This document shows positions 22,244 to 34,059 of a stretch of 64,000 nt of DNA, one piece after another. Numbering within the stretch: the stretch's first letter is position 1; every line of letters begins with the position of its first letter. The position numbers and the translations under genes were made by a program. The notes under the pieces are model-generated. The model saw nothing but the letters and a program-made list of their open reading frames with translations. It did no database searches and was not told the DNA's origin. Origin of the DNA: Prorocentrum cordatum (taxonomy: Eukaryota > Sar > Dinophyceae > Prorocentrales > Prorocentraceae); the NCBI GenBank assembly GCA_963575745.1, contig CAUYUJ010020726.1:900969-964968 (forward strand), given 5' to 3'.

Positions 22244-22662
22244 GCATGGCGTGTTGATGGACCATCCACGTCCCACGATCCGTCCAGAACGGCCTACGGG
22301 CGCCGAGGCCGCGTTCCCAGAAAGCTGTAGGAGCCTCCAAGAGCGCGACCAGGCGGGCCCAGCAGTGCTTCGAGAACCCCAGAGAGCCACGGCGTGCCAC
22401 TGACGCCCAAACATTGATTTATGTGGATCCCGGGGGCGCTCAACCTAGCTTCCAAGATTGCCTAAGTTCGGGGGCGGAAAAGAGGGGGGTGATGACTAGG
22501 GCGGGGTGGGTATCATGGCGGGAGCCATGATATTTCCCCAGATGTCATTGCGCCCCTTTTTATTTCATTACGTCCCTGGCCCCCCCGCTGGGCCGCGCAC
22601 GTGCCGCCGGTCATGATTTGCACCCCCCCCTCTTGGACACCCCCATCTTTGGCCGCTCCCGA

Positions 22663-22775
22663 TAAGTGCCCCCAGGAAGTCCGCATGGTTTCCAGAACGG
22701 CCTACGGACGCCGCAGCCGCATTCCCAGACAGCTGTAGGAGCCTCCAGGATCACGACCGAACGGGCCCCACCGGG
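22663..22775 (+). repeat. Paralogous empty site for element J2
   Basis: AAGTGCCCCCAGGAAGTCCG and GGAGCCTCCA, with CAGAACGGCCTACGG between, repeat the DNA at 22010-22030 plus 22285-22360. Here GCAT is present once and no element intervenes. Confidence 0.75.
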
Positions 22776-25440
22776 CTTCAAGAGTATGTACGCGATCTGG
22801 TCTGGCCCGTTTTGGCTGAGATGGTGTCACTCGGTTCTTGCAACTCTACGCCCCAAAGTGTCGCGCGAGAGGGTGTCTGGCTTATCCCTTCTGAGACATC
22901 CTCGCAACTCTCGGCTCTCAGGTTCAGCGCGCGAAGTTGCCTGCCCCGTTTGACGGGAGACATCCTTGCATCTCTGGGCTCCGAGATGCCGCGCGTGGGG
23001 AGTCTAGCTCGTGTTGCCTAAAGGCTCACCGCAACTATCCCGCGGACCATCTTCCCTAGTCGAGGACGAAGAAGATTACGAGCGCGTCCCGGAACGCTGT
23101 CCCCGAAATGTGTCCGCTTCACTAAATCGGTCAGAATTTCTTCGTTCCCTGTTATGTTAGAATGCTCTTCGCTTCTTGCAACTCATCCCGCGAGCAGCCT
23201 TGCTTCAAGCGAGAAGCGCTCATATGTTGGCAGAGCACGCCGCAAGGTCCCCCGCGCATGGCTGTTACCGAGTGTCAATGAGGAGAGGAGCCTACGGACA
23301 CACGAAATGACCAAATTGTGACAAGATCCCAAGCGGGCGCAAGCCGCGCGCGTGGTTCTAGTGTATGCGTATGTGCTGTTGCATGCTTACGCGTGGTAAT
23401 GCTGTAGGCTGTGCTACGCCGCACTGTTTTGCCAAACAATGGCGATTCGTCCGGTGCTATGCGACGAATTGCGTTTGCACATTCTACCGTTGCATCCGAT
23501 AACGTGTCACGACCTGTCGCATGCCAACCCACGGCCAAGCGCACAATGCGTAAAAGGTTACCAAGTGCTTTGATTGAGCGCAGTCATTTTTTGGCAGGGG
23601 TCACACTTGTGGACCATGAGCTTGCGTCCCTTGCAGCGATTACCGGTTTGTCTCCCTCGTTAGCATATTTGCATTTGAATGTTATCGATGACGCCTTTGG
23701 CGAGTCTCCGCCGCTCCCTGCCTTGGTAGCAATGCTTTTTCGACTAGAGGTTGAGACAAAGCTTGGCCAAGCAATTGGCGCATGTGCCATTTACCACGGG
23801 ACGGGGCCAAGTCTCGTTCCCCCCACCACCTATCCAAGTTCGCAGTCACTTCCCGCCCTGCCCCAGACATTTAACGAGACGTTTTGTTTGCCAGCGAAAT
23901 TTGACCACACCGGTGTACCACATGTCAATTCGAGCGTGCATGCATCAGACCAAACAGTCGAGCGTGAAGTCTGATCTTTTTGTTGGCATGCTTGTAGATA
24001 CCATCTGACAGGCACTATTATGAAGTCGGCTCAGCCGGAATCGCACGGTGTACTCAAGCATGTATTGACAGGCTTGTGTGTTGTCGCAGGTTCGCCAGCG
24101 AGACGGCATGCGTGCGTATAGTCTTATGCCTACGTGCGCAACGTGCCCCCACATGCAATATAATGCGTTAGTATCCCCATGTATGAGCACGCTTGTGTGC
24201 CCATCCGTATGTGTATGTTCGCGTGCACGTGTGATCCGCACGTGCATCGCTAGTCGACACAGTCGTGTTTGCAAACATGTGCGGTCAGCATGTGTTGCGA
24301 TATTGTGACGCTGATTGGTCCAAACATCTTTGAACTGTCGCAGGTTCGCAGCATGTGTTTACCCTTGGCACATCGCACATTCTGCCGATATGATTGATGC
24401 GTATTGCAGTTGATTCGCGGCCTTGTGTTAGAGCAAACAATGACCGTGCCGTGTCGTTCGTTTGTGGTTTCATGGTCGCTCGCAGTTGGTACGACCAGGC
24501 AACCAGGCTCTTCCTTTAGCAGTCGATACGTACGAACTGTTGTACAGCCAGCCGTGTTTGAGTCGATACCACTAGATACCGCCTTGCGCGGAATGAGACT
24601 GCAAGAGGTTGTGGCGTCCTACCACATGGGCGGTGATGTGAGTAATTGCTTGGCCAGTTGGTCTGGCACGCCATGTCGCATGTTTAGCGCTCTGATGTGA
24701 CTCCTGTGTTTTGGGTCAATATTCCAAGGACCTCTCATACTATTACGCCCACAACAAAGGCGCCCTCGACGGCTCTCTTTGGTTTGGATGAAGTTGTGGT
24801 GCGCAGCCGCGCGTTCAAAGGGCGCACAGACTCGGGTCGCATGGCGCTGGCGAACATGATTTGGATATTCAATGCGAAGGCCCAACCCCAGGTAAGCCTG
24901 GTTGCGGTGTGTGCGCATTCTGGGGCACGCAGTGTTTGGTATGGTCGGGCTTGGATGCTTGGCCACGTGGCCTGCGAACTTGTTGGCAGCTGCCCATTGC
25001 ATGGTAAGGCCAGCAAGTTCTGCCTCCTGACGCCGTGGTGCGCGACGTGGACCGGGGGGGTAGTGGAGGCTCACGATCGGAGGTTTGGCTTGGTTCGCAG
25101 ACAAGTTCAGGGTGCAGTCAGAATGCAAGAAAAGGATGACTAGCTTTCCAAGGGTGCGCGTGTTTCCTTTCCTTACTGGGCCCTTCAATGGGTGTGCTTT
25201 GCATAGGCTGTTGCCGTTCACAGCTCGAAGAGTTTTCTGATTGGGCGCCTCAGGGGCTTTCATCCTTACCGCGCGTCGTTCCTGACAATCTTGGTGATTG
25301 CAAGGTAGAGCACAGGCAGTCATCTGGTATCGGGTCCTGGGCGAAATGTTGTGAAGCACGTGCCCCAGGAAACATGTGTTTTATAAGCGCAAGAGGAGCC
25401 CTGTGGCAAGAGTAAGGAGGGGGGGGGAGGGGGGGAGGGA
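22776..25440. other. Long intergenic stretch with lower GC, no gene recognised
   Basis: Open frames exist, for example plus strand 23411-23974 and minus strand 24619-25359. They lack recognisable domains, convincing splice sites or compositional support. The word TGTCGCAGGTTCG occurs twice (near 24085 and 24339). No repeats dominate. If a gene is hidden here it is fragmented beyond what I can support. Confidence 0.4.
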
Positions 25441-25456
25441 GGGGAGGGGGGAAGGG

Positions 25457-25539
25457 CACACACACACACACACACACCCACACACGCACGCACCACGCAC
25501 CGCACGCACTCCCGCACGCACGCACCGCCGCAGCACGCA

Positions 25540-25636
<97 letters not shown>
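25457..25636 (+). repeat. CA dinucleotide microsatellite with CACG variants
   Basis: CA units at 25457-25490, an interrupted CACGCACG segment, then an uninterrupted CA run at about 25558-25636. Confidence 0.95.
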
Positions 25637-25637
<1 letters not shown>

Positions 25638-25899
25638 GCGCGCTCAGCCCCTCAGCGGCCGTGTCGGGGCGCCCGGCCGCGAGCCCGAGCAGCCCGAGCC
25701 CGGCAGCGCCTCAGGCCTTGCCGGCCGGCGCCAGGGGCCGCGCCGCCGCCGCCGGTGTCGCGGGCCCGCCCGCGGCGGGGCCGCGCCCGCCGCAGCGGCC
25801 AACCGCTGCGCCGCCACGGCAGCCGCCGCCCCGACCTCCACCGGGCCCGGCCGGCCCTAGCCACGGCCGCCACCGCCACGGCCGGCGGTCCTGCGGCCG

Positions 25900-26460
25900 C
25901 CTCCACCATGCACGGCGGCCGCCACCTCGACCACATGGGGCGCCCCAGGAAGGGTCTCTTATATACCGCGGCCCCTGGGTGCCCCGGCGCCGCGGCCGGA
26001 GGCGGAGGCCCAGGGGCCCAGCCCCTCCAGCGCGCGACGAAGACCCGCGCGACCTCCACCTCGTGCCCGGGGGCGCCCCAGGAGGGAGGGGGGCCGGCGC
26101 CGCCTCCACCACCTCCGCCTCCACCGGGGGCCCCGGGAGGGAGCACCCCGCCCCTGCGCAAGACAGGGCAGAGCCGCGCCAGCGTCGCCTCGACGCTGGG
26201 GCCTCGAGGCCGGGGGCCGGGGCCTCGGGTCCGCGAGGGGCCACCTCCACCAGAGGAGGCGGGGCCCCAGGCGGGGCCGTCCGCTCGCCGGGGGACGCCC
26301 TGGGAGGGCGGGAGCCCGCCTCGACCTCCACCGGGGCCGCCCTTGGAGGGAGGGCGGCCGGCGACGCCACCACCTCGACCTCGACCGGGGGAGTCCTGGG
26401 AGGGAGGACGACGACCTCGACCCGGCCAAGCCTGGGAGGGAGCTAGGGGGCCGAGGGCGG
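25900..26460. repeat. Very GC-rich minisatellite-like region
   Basis: Words such as CCTCGACCTCCACCGGGG and GCCCTGGGAGGG recur at about 45-60 base spacing. Long open frames run across it on both strands and are all Pro/Arg/Gly-rich, which is expected from composition. No gene is inferred. Confidence 0.55.
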
Positions 26461-27504
26461 CGCATACCCGCCCTCGATGGGGAACTCGCCCACGTCCACA
26501 CGGGCACTCCGCCCTGCCGGGACCGCTGGCGAGGGCCAGCGTCAGCGCTCGCGCCGCTCCGCGCGGCAGCTGCTGCCGGGGCCGTGCGGCGCGCCGCCGC
26601 CGACGCCGCTGCCTCGGCGACGCCAGTGGCAGGAGTCACGTGCCCTCTTCCAGCGTCCTCGGTGTCAGCCCACCGCCTGCGAGGGCTGCCTGCGCCGTAC
26701 CAGGAAGTGCCGAGGCCTCCCGATTCCGAGCCGGACACTCCGGCGTCCGCAGAACCCACGGAGCCGCTCCTACGCTCGCGCAGGGCGCCCACTGGAGGAG
26801 GACGCCCTCCGGGACGGCCTCGGCCCCGCAGCCCCGCAGCCCACGCAAGCATCGCAGCACGTCGCACCATCGCACAACATCGCACCACGGGCGCCTCATA
26901 CATGGAGCGTGGAGAGAAGTATCGCTTTGCACCACTCTGGGAAGGCAGTCACGACCAGTCTAGAACAGGTAGTATTTGAAGGTAACGCTTGCAGGAAGAA
27001 GGGCAGTCACATCGAATACGTCTCTGACCGTTCGAGGGACTGTGTTTCATGATTATGCGACTGCTCGGTCTCTTCGCACAGCAGCAACTCCTGGAAAGTC
27101 CGCCGGGGCCGTTCTTCTACAGGGAGGGGGGTCGATGAGGATCCGGAAGACGGCAACAGCACGACGGGTCAGGCGGGGCGGAGAGCGGTCAGCTTGCCCC
27201 GGGCAGAGCAGAGCAGGTTTTGACGCATGCCATGGGATATAACATTGCAGTCGCGCGCCAGCAACCGTGCGCGAGCTTAGACACTGGCAGCGCCGCGCGC
27301 AAATTTGAATAGCTTATAACAGGAGGAGACGGGAGGAGGAGAAGGAGGAGGAGGAGGAGGGGGGGATCTGAGACCACTTGTGAGCCATACCTCTGCGGGT
27401 CCCATCGACGCTGGGGTATCGGACACCCCTGTGGGGGTTGACTCGGCTGCAGGCGTCCGTCCGTTTCTGAGCGCCGCCAGAGTTTCAGAAGTCTGGGCTG
27501 CAGG
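26461..27504. other. Intergenic, no gene recognised
   Basis: GC-rich to about 26830 and more balanced after. A GGA-rich run lies at about 27325-27365. No supported coding sequence. Confidence 0.4.
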
Positions 27505-27700
27505 GGTAGGATTCACATGCGGTCAGGAGGTAGCGGATCGCGCCGCATCGCCGATGCTTGGTGATGCACCAGCGATGTCGGCGATGCATCGGCGCCGTCG
27601 CCGTGGAGAAAATCGGGGTCCACATCAAGCCGCATCGACGATGCGGCGGGATCCCCCGGCCCCATCTACTCCGACCCCATCTGGGAGGACTAGAGCAAGA
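27505..27700. mobile_element. TIR element, family J (copy 3)
   Basis: It carries the family features: CGGATCGCGCCGCATCGCCG, many GATGC palindromes, and the right end TACTCCGACCCCATCTGGGA. The left end is more diverged than in copies 2 and 4. Confidence 0.65.
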
Positions 27701-27929
27701 CTTACATGAGGGATGAAAAGCAGGGCCCCAAAAGAGCCCATTGAGGGCCCCTTTTGGGCCCATGCTTGCTCCAAAAGGAGCCCTCTTAAGAGCCCCATGT
27801 AGGACCCTTTTATTCCCCCCTTCAGGTCCCCCCCCCCCGCAGCACCCGCCCGAGAGAAAGGCATGCCCGGGCGCCCTGCAGACCTCGAGCGGGGGGGGAG
27901 AGACGACACCGCGCAGGGTGGACCGGAGC

Positions 27930-30300
27930 TTTTGGCCTCCTTCTCCTCCTCCTCTTCCTCCAGAGGCAGATTTTCTCGAAGCTGATGCTCGAGGCCTCGA
28001 CCTCGAGCCGATGTCGGCGGAGCAGTTTCGCCGAGCCAGCCGTTGTTTCAGCACGACCACAGCTAGGACTTGGGATGGGATCCACCCCAGGAATTTCAGC
28101 TTCCTGGAGGACGCTCACTTGGTTATTGTCTGCAGGCTCTTCAGGACTATTGAGAGGGCTGACAGGTTCCCCACCCAAATCAGAGCTGTCGTGACCGTCC
28201 TCATCGAAAAGCACAGAGCTGGTCCCACCCCAGTTCCAAGCTACCGTGGTAGAGGTATGACGCCAGAGCTCTGGAGAGCCTGGGGCAAACATCGTCAAGT
28301 TGAGTCTCGCGCTTGGGAGCACAATCGCCATAGGAAGTACCTGGCACACCAGTCGGGCAAGCGAGTTCTCGAGGTGATTTTTGTGCAGGCCATGCTTGCC
28401 GAGGGAAACTTTCTGGACGACAAGAAAGTTTTCTCTGGGGTTGTTCTCTGTGACCTCTCTAACTACTACGAATACGTGGATACAAATATATGGAGGGCCG
28501 GAGCCACGGAAACGAATTTCTCGGACTCCCTGGTGGCCACTATTTATAACAAGAACCAACCCCCCCTTGCCACCCGTATCCCACCGTTGCCAGCAGGTTG
28601 CCCGCAGCGAGGTATTGCCGCAGGATGTTGGGCAGCCACTTTTCTGTGCAGCAATACGGGTTCCCGCCAGTTGATATTTGGGTAGCCAACAACACTCGCG
28701 TGCAGCCGACGATGTTCATCGATGGTTTCCTGGTGTTCAGGCACACCAGCAGCCAGGAGTATCTTATCCGAGATCCTGTCAGGGCCTCAGACAGCATGCA
28801 CCAAACGATCGCTCATGATCTCAAGTGTGAAACCGCCATGCGTAAGACTGTTGTTGTGGCCTCTTCGCTTGTGATCCAGGCTGATCTAGCTTCTCGCCTT
28901 GGGCACAGGGCTGGGCCAGCCACACCTGATGGCAGCCGCGAACCATCAGCCTCCAACCGAGGTGTAGATTTCACTGCGTGAGCCAAACTATGGAGCAGGG
29001 CCAGGAGTACATTCAAAGGTAGAGTCATCAAGCTGACGTCTCGGCTCCGCAGGCTACGTGCGCTCAGAATGGCAGGTGCAAATATTAGGAAGCCTTGGAA
29101 TACTGGGCTTCAACAAGCAGGCTATTGTGGAATGGAAGTCTTGGGATTATCCGAACTCCAGCTCCAGGAGGCCCCAGATCGATTTCTGAAGGTTGCTGGT
29201 CCCAAGTGTGCTACCCGCCCGAGAAGCATCTCACTGGCGTTCCTGGAGGACCCGGCTTGGCGCTCGGCGCTGGGACCCTGTATCTACTGCAGCCTTGTCG
29301 CCTGGAGAGCTTCCCAGAGCCCCCATCAAGGCTGCAGGTATCCTTCCCCGGCTACGCCGTCTTGCCAGCAACGACATAGAGTCCCCACCTGCGGGATGGG
29401 GAAGTGTCCGAGGCCCTTTTGGAGCGACCTACCTGCGTTTGAAAAGCAACGGGTGGGCTTGGTCGCACTCCTTCGCCTTCACCAGCCACACTGGTGAAAA
29501 ACTTCTGCTGCCAGCGACCTCGCCAGCCTTGTTCGAAAAGCTTCCTGATTGCAGCCTGGCAGGAGGACCGCACGGGTGTTGCTGCACGGAAGATAGGCAC
29601 CGACGCCATCGACCTGTTTTACGCCCAACAGGCGCCTGGCAGGAAGGACCTGCCCAGCAGCGAGCGCAGCACCCTCCTCGCCTTCCTCACCCAGTCCATC
29701 TGGACCCTCAGCCGCCTTAGCGAATCAGGCTACGACACCCCAACACAGAGCATACGCGGTGCGCAGAAGGACGACCTCAGGCACAGGCTCCTGGAATGCA
29801 GCGCGTCAGCCACCCTCCGTGAAGAGCACCTGGAACCCAAGGGCCCGAACGCTCTGAGTCGCCCTGTGGCCTTTGCAACATGTGCTGGTTTTCCTGATGA
29901 GCCTCCCCTCTCAAGGTCCCCAGGCCTCCTGGTCTTGGTTTTGAGTTTTCTGAGTTTTGCTGCGCCGATGGGCCTTTTGCCCGAAGAAGCTTTTTAAGGG
30001 GGAGGCGCATGTAGATGGCAGTGCAACCAAGGATGGTCATCCCTGCTTTCACGCTCCCAGATGGGCCCTGACAGAGTTGGGGCCCGACGGTTCTCTTTCG
30101 GCCTACATGCGCGGGCCTGCGGGGGGCGCCCCCCCCCCGCTGAGTTCAGAGGCGAAGCTAAAATAGATTCGGCGCAGTTACGCCAGGAGGGAGCAGACAA
30201 GCGAGGAGGCATCCGAATGGTTCCAGCAGTTCGAGGGCCACACGCACGACGGCCAAGTTCGATTGCCTTCCGAAGATCTCTGACCAGATCGCTCGCGCCG
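27930..30300 (+). pseudogene. Decayed non-LTR retroelement: reverse transcriptase plus RNase H-like segment
   Basis: Frame at 27960-28685 reads like the reverse transcriptases common in dinoflagellate genomes. It has a WDGIHPRNFSFL finger segment, then PTQIRAVVTVLIEK, then motif A as LCDLSNYYEYVD, then a motif B-like RGIAAGCWAAT. The frame then shifts and continues at about 28700 with FIDGFLVFRH where the YVDD-like motif C belongs, so one catalytic Asp is missing. KTVVVASS follows. Further frameshifted pieces follow, including a Cys/His-type segment (GAQKDDLRHRLLEC, about 29760-29800). At about 29995-30110, GEAHVDGSATKDGHPCF resembles the DGS motif of an RNase H domain. The several frame changes and lost residues show it is inactive. 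Family assignment beyond RT is inference. Confidence 0.75.
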
Positions 30301-30447
30301 TTTCTCGGCAGGCGCGCCTCGACGAAGGGAGAGGCAGGGACAAAGCATACCGGTTCGAGGCCCCGGCCTGCACGCCATCCCCTGACGGGCACGGGCGGGC
30401 TCTCCCGAATGGAACGCGCACGATTCTGGCGCTTTGCTTCGCTTCGC

Positions 30448-30491
30448 TTCCTCCTCCTCCTCCTCCTCCTCCTCCTCCTCCTCCTCCTCCC
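30448..30491 (+). repeat. CTC trinucleotide tract
   Basis: About 14 CTC units within a pyrimidine-rich region. Confidence 0.85.
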
Positions 30492-30639
30492 AATTTTCCT
30501 CTTCCTCCTCTATCCTGCTTCCCCTGCTCTGACCATATAGTGGCCTTCGGCGGACATCAGCAAATTCTCAGCTCTTCTCTCCCTGCTCCCGCTTATTGAA
30601 TCGCTTCGCTCATTCCGCCGGCCCGTATTGTGCCATCGC

Positions 30640-31110
30640 GGGTTCTTGGGGGGTCTTGGGAGCCCTTGGAAGCTTCGTGGGAGCTTCTTGGGAACTTTGG
30701 GAGGCCTCGTGGATGGCTCTGGGTGGGCCCTCTTGGTGGTCTCTTGGGGGGGTCTGCCTGGCCTCTTGGGGGCCTCCTGGTAGCTTCCTGGGGGTCTCTT
30801 GGGGGCCTCTTGGGGCTTTCTTGCGGCCTGTTGGGGGCCTCTTGGGGCTCTCTTGGGGGCTTCGTGGGGCTACTTGGGGGCTTGTAGCGGCATTTCGGGG
30901 GCGTGTTTGGGCGGGAGGCTCAAAATTGTTGTCGCTTCGCGAATCCCCACCAGCCCATCCAGAAACGATGCCCAGAGGAATTGCCTCGATCAGAGAAGTG
31001 GGCAGCACACAGAGGAAGCCATTATGAGACATCTTGGGATATCTTGAGCCATCTTGGAGGTCATTTTGGGCTCTCCCAGACGCTCTTGGAGTCATCTTAA
31101 TCCGTGCCCC
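30640..31110 (+). repeat. Degenerate CTTGGGGCC-type repeat
   Basis: Successive words such as TCTTGGGGGCCTCTTGGGGC with 10-13 base periodicity. An A-rich core lies near 30930-30990. Confidence 0.75.
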
Positions 31111-31184
31111 CCCCCAAGAGGCCTCCATGTGGCTAAAACCTGTGTAGAATCAATGATTAGGCATTCTCGCCGAGGCCTCTTGGA

Positions 31185-31770
31185 GCATCTTGGGTGCATC
31201 TGGGGGGGCTCTTGGGGCCTCTTGGGGGTCTCTTGGGGGCCTCCGGGGGGCCTCTTGGGGGCCTCTTGGGGCCATTTTGGGGCCATCTTGGGACCTCTTG
31301 GGGCTTCCTGGGCGCTTCTTGGGGCCATCTTGGAGGAGATCGATCAAACAAGAGGGGGGGTTTAATTAGCGTCCCCCCTCGGAAGCCCCTAAAATCGCCT
31401 CTTGGACCCCTCTTGGAACGCTCTTGGAGTGCTCTTGGGCGCTCTTGGGGCCGTCTTGGGGCTCTTTTGGGGCTCTCTTGGGGCCCTCTTGGGCCATCTT
31501 GGAAGCCATCTCCAGGCCTCGGATGGCCATCGGAAGCGAAAAGGCGAGAAAGCAAAAATCATTGATTTTCCTTAGGTTTTGGGACGATTTTGGCCTCTTC
31601 GGGGCCTCCTTGGGGAGCTGTTTGGCCACTTGGAGTTATCTTGGGGCCGTCTTTGGGCTTCTTGGAACCATCTTAGGAGCCATCTCGAGCGATCTTGCGC
31701 TATCTTGAGCCATCTTGGAGCTCATCTTGGGTTCTCTGAGGCGCTCTTGGAGCCGTCTTGGGCCATCTTG
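31185..31770 (+). repeat. Degenerate CTTGGGGCC-type repeat (two blocks)
   Basis: Blocks at 31185-31510 and 31570-31770 flank an A-rich segment (GAAGCGAAAAGGCGAGAAAG) that resembles the core at 43640-43690. The repeated block-core-block arrangement supports a composite dispersed unit. Confidence 0.75.
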
Positions 31771-31954
31771 GACGCTCTAACTACCCGCGGCCCCCCCCGT
31801 CCAGGTCCAGGGGAGGGGGTAGGGGGAGGGGTAAACCCCTCCCCAAGGGGGAAGAGGGAGGGGTGGAAGAGGATCTGCTCTAGACCACCTACGCCCAGAG
31901 GGCTGGTGGGATTTCCGTTCAGGTTGCCCCTGTGGACCTCAATCATGGGGCCGT

Positions 31955-33100
31955 CTTGGGGCCTCTTGGACCGTCTTGAGGGTTTCTTGGGCTTCTTGGA
32001 GCGCTCTTGGGCCGTCTTTGAGCGGTCTTGAGGGTCTCTCGGGCCGTCTTGGGGTGATCTTGGGGGCCTCTTGGACCGCCTTGAAAGGTGTGAAAGACGA
32101 AGAGGCGGATATGTTAAAAATGCACGTTTTCCCAAGGGAACGAGACGGTTTTTTTGCTTGTGGGAGCCCTCTTGGGACGCCGCTTAGGGACCTCTTGGGG
32201 CGTCTTGAAGGCCTGTTGGGCCGTCTTGAGGCCATCGTAGGCGCTTGGGGGTGATATTTCGGCGTCTCCCGGCTCTCTTGGACCGTCTGGAGGGCTTCTC
32301 GGGCCCCTCTTGGACCGATTTGGAGCCCTCCTGGGCTCCGAAAAAGAGTTCTTGAGGGTTTCTTGGGCCTTCTTGGAGCGCTCTTGGGCCGTCTTTGAGC
32401 GGTCTTGAGGGTCTCTCGGGCCGTCTCGGGGTGATCTTGGGGGCCTCTTGGACCGCCTTGAAAGGTGTGAAAGACGAAGAGGCGGATATGTAAAAATGCA
32501 CGTTTTCCCAAGGGAACGAGACGATTTTTGCTTGTGGGAGCCCTCTTGGGACGCCGCTTAGGGACCTCTTAGGGACCTCTTGGGGCGTCTTGAAGGCCTG
32601 TTGGGCCGTCTTGAGGCCATCGCAGGCGTTTGGGAGTGATATTTCGGCGTCTCCCGGCTCTCTTGGACCGTCTGGAGGGCTTCTCGGGCCCCTCTTGGAC
32701 CGATTTGGAGCCCTCCTGGGCTCCGAAAAAGAGTTCTTGAGGGTTTGTTGGGCCTTCTTGGAGCGCTCTTGGGCCGTCTTTGAGCGGTCTTGAGGGTCTC
32801 TCGGGCCGTCTTGGGGTGATCTTGGGGGCCTCTTGGACCGCCTTGAAAGGTGTGAAAGACGAAGAGGCGGATATGTAAAAAATGCACGTTTTCCCAAGGG
32901 AATGGGACGATTTTTGCTTGTGGGAGCCCTCTTGGGGCGCCGCTTAGGGACCTCTTGGGGCGTCTTGAAGGCCTGTTGGGCCGTCTTGAGGCCATCGCAG
33001 GCGTTTGGGAGTGATATTTCGGCGTCTCCCGGCTCTCTTGGACCGTCTGGAGGGCTTCTCGGGCCTCTCTTGGACCGTTTGGAGCCCTCCTGGGCTCCGA
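31955..33100 (+). repeat. 380-bp tandem triplication
   Basis: Three consecutive units carry the same series of landmarks: GAAAGGTGTGAAAGACGAAG at 32083, 32460 and 32845, each followed by GCACGTTTTCCCAAGGGAA and later GATATTTCGGCGTCTCCCGG. Unit length is 377-385 bases and identity is high. The words are of the CTTGGGGCC type, so this is a locally amplified version of that repeat. Long open frames across it on the minus strand are by-products. Confidence 0.9.
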
Positions 33101-33105
33101 AAAGG

Positions 33106-33183
33106 GACCTTGCCGGGACCTTGCCGGGACCTTGCCGGGACCTTGCCGGGACCTTGCCGGGACCTTGCCGGGACCTTGCCGGG
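33106..33183 (+). repeat. 12-base tandem repeat (GGACCTTGCCGG)
   Basis: About six to seven perfect units directly after the last 380-bp unit. Confidence 0.95.
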
Positions 33184-33414
33184 GTACTTTTCGTCCGGGG
33201 ACCCCCAGGGCCCGCCCCGCGCGCGCGAACTAGAAATATTGTTGAGCAGTTACCGGAGATCTTAGCACGCCTCTGGCCCGTTGGGCCGGCGAATTTCCCC
33301 CCGCTCCCTCCCGTCCATTCCCCCCTCCCCCCTCCCCGTCCCCCTGCCCCAACCCCTCGCTCATCTCCTCCCCTCCTCTCCTCCTCACGCCCCTCCTCCG
33401 CCCTCTCGTCATCC
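33184..33414. other. Intergenic, nothing recognised
   Basis: C-rich sequence without a supported gene. Confidence 0.4.
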
Positions 33415-33830
33415 TCCGCCCTCTCGTCCTCCTCCTCCTCTCCTCCTCTCCTCCCTCCTCCTCCTCCTCCTCCTCCTCCTCCTCCTCCTCCCTCCCCCCC
33501 CCACCCCCTTCGTTGTCCCCCCCCGCCTCCGACGCCCGCGCCCGCGCTGCCGCCCGCGCCGCCCGAACCCCCGCCCCCGAACTCCGCCGAGAGGACCCCT
33601 TGGAACGGGCGGACGGCCTCGGCCCGAAGAAGACAGCCCCGCGCGCGCCTGCGCCCGCGCCGGAACGCCCGAGGAGGAGGAGGAGGAGGAGGCGGAGGAG
33701 GAGGAACACGAGGACGGGAGGAGGAGGAAAAGAAGGAGGAAGAGGAGGACGGGGAGAATGAGGAGGAGGAGGACGACGACGAAGAGGAGGACGAGGGAGA
33801 GGGAAAGGAGAAGGAGAAGGAGGGTTCCAG
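33415..33830. repeat. Two opposed trinucleotide-rich blocks (CTC then GAG)
   Basis: CTC-rich sequence at 33420-33495 and GAG-rich sequence at 33660-33830 lie on the same strand, about 165 bases apart. They could pair as an imperfect hairpin. Frames across it are poly-Pro/Arg/Glu and are rejected. Confidence 0.7.
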
Positions 33831-34059
33831 GAGGCCCCAGGGTCCAAGCTGCTCCGTTGCGAACCCCATCGCTGCGCGATGGGTTTCGCCACGGCCCCGC
33901 CTCAGGCCTTTCGAAGAGCCAGCCGATGCAAACGCATCGAAGCACGGCAAACGGCGGCCGCCGCGGAGGCGGTCGCGCCAGGCCAGCGCCCGTTTTTCCC
34001 CCTTTCGGCACGGCCTCCGACGGCGACGGTTCCAGTGACAGTAGTATCCGTGCGAGGAA

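Noticed and set aside
23411-25359. Moderate open frames in the lower-GC stretch
   Set aside because: They overlap on both strands, lack recognisable motifs and have no convincing splice sites.
25376-26963. Pro/Arg/Gly-rich open frames on both strands
   Set aside because: They are explained by the CA tract and a very GC-rich minisatellite. Opposing strands are equally open.
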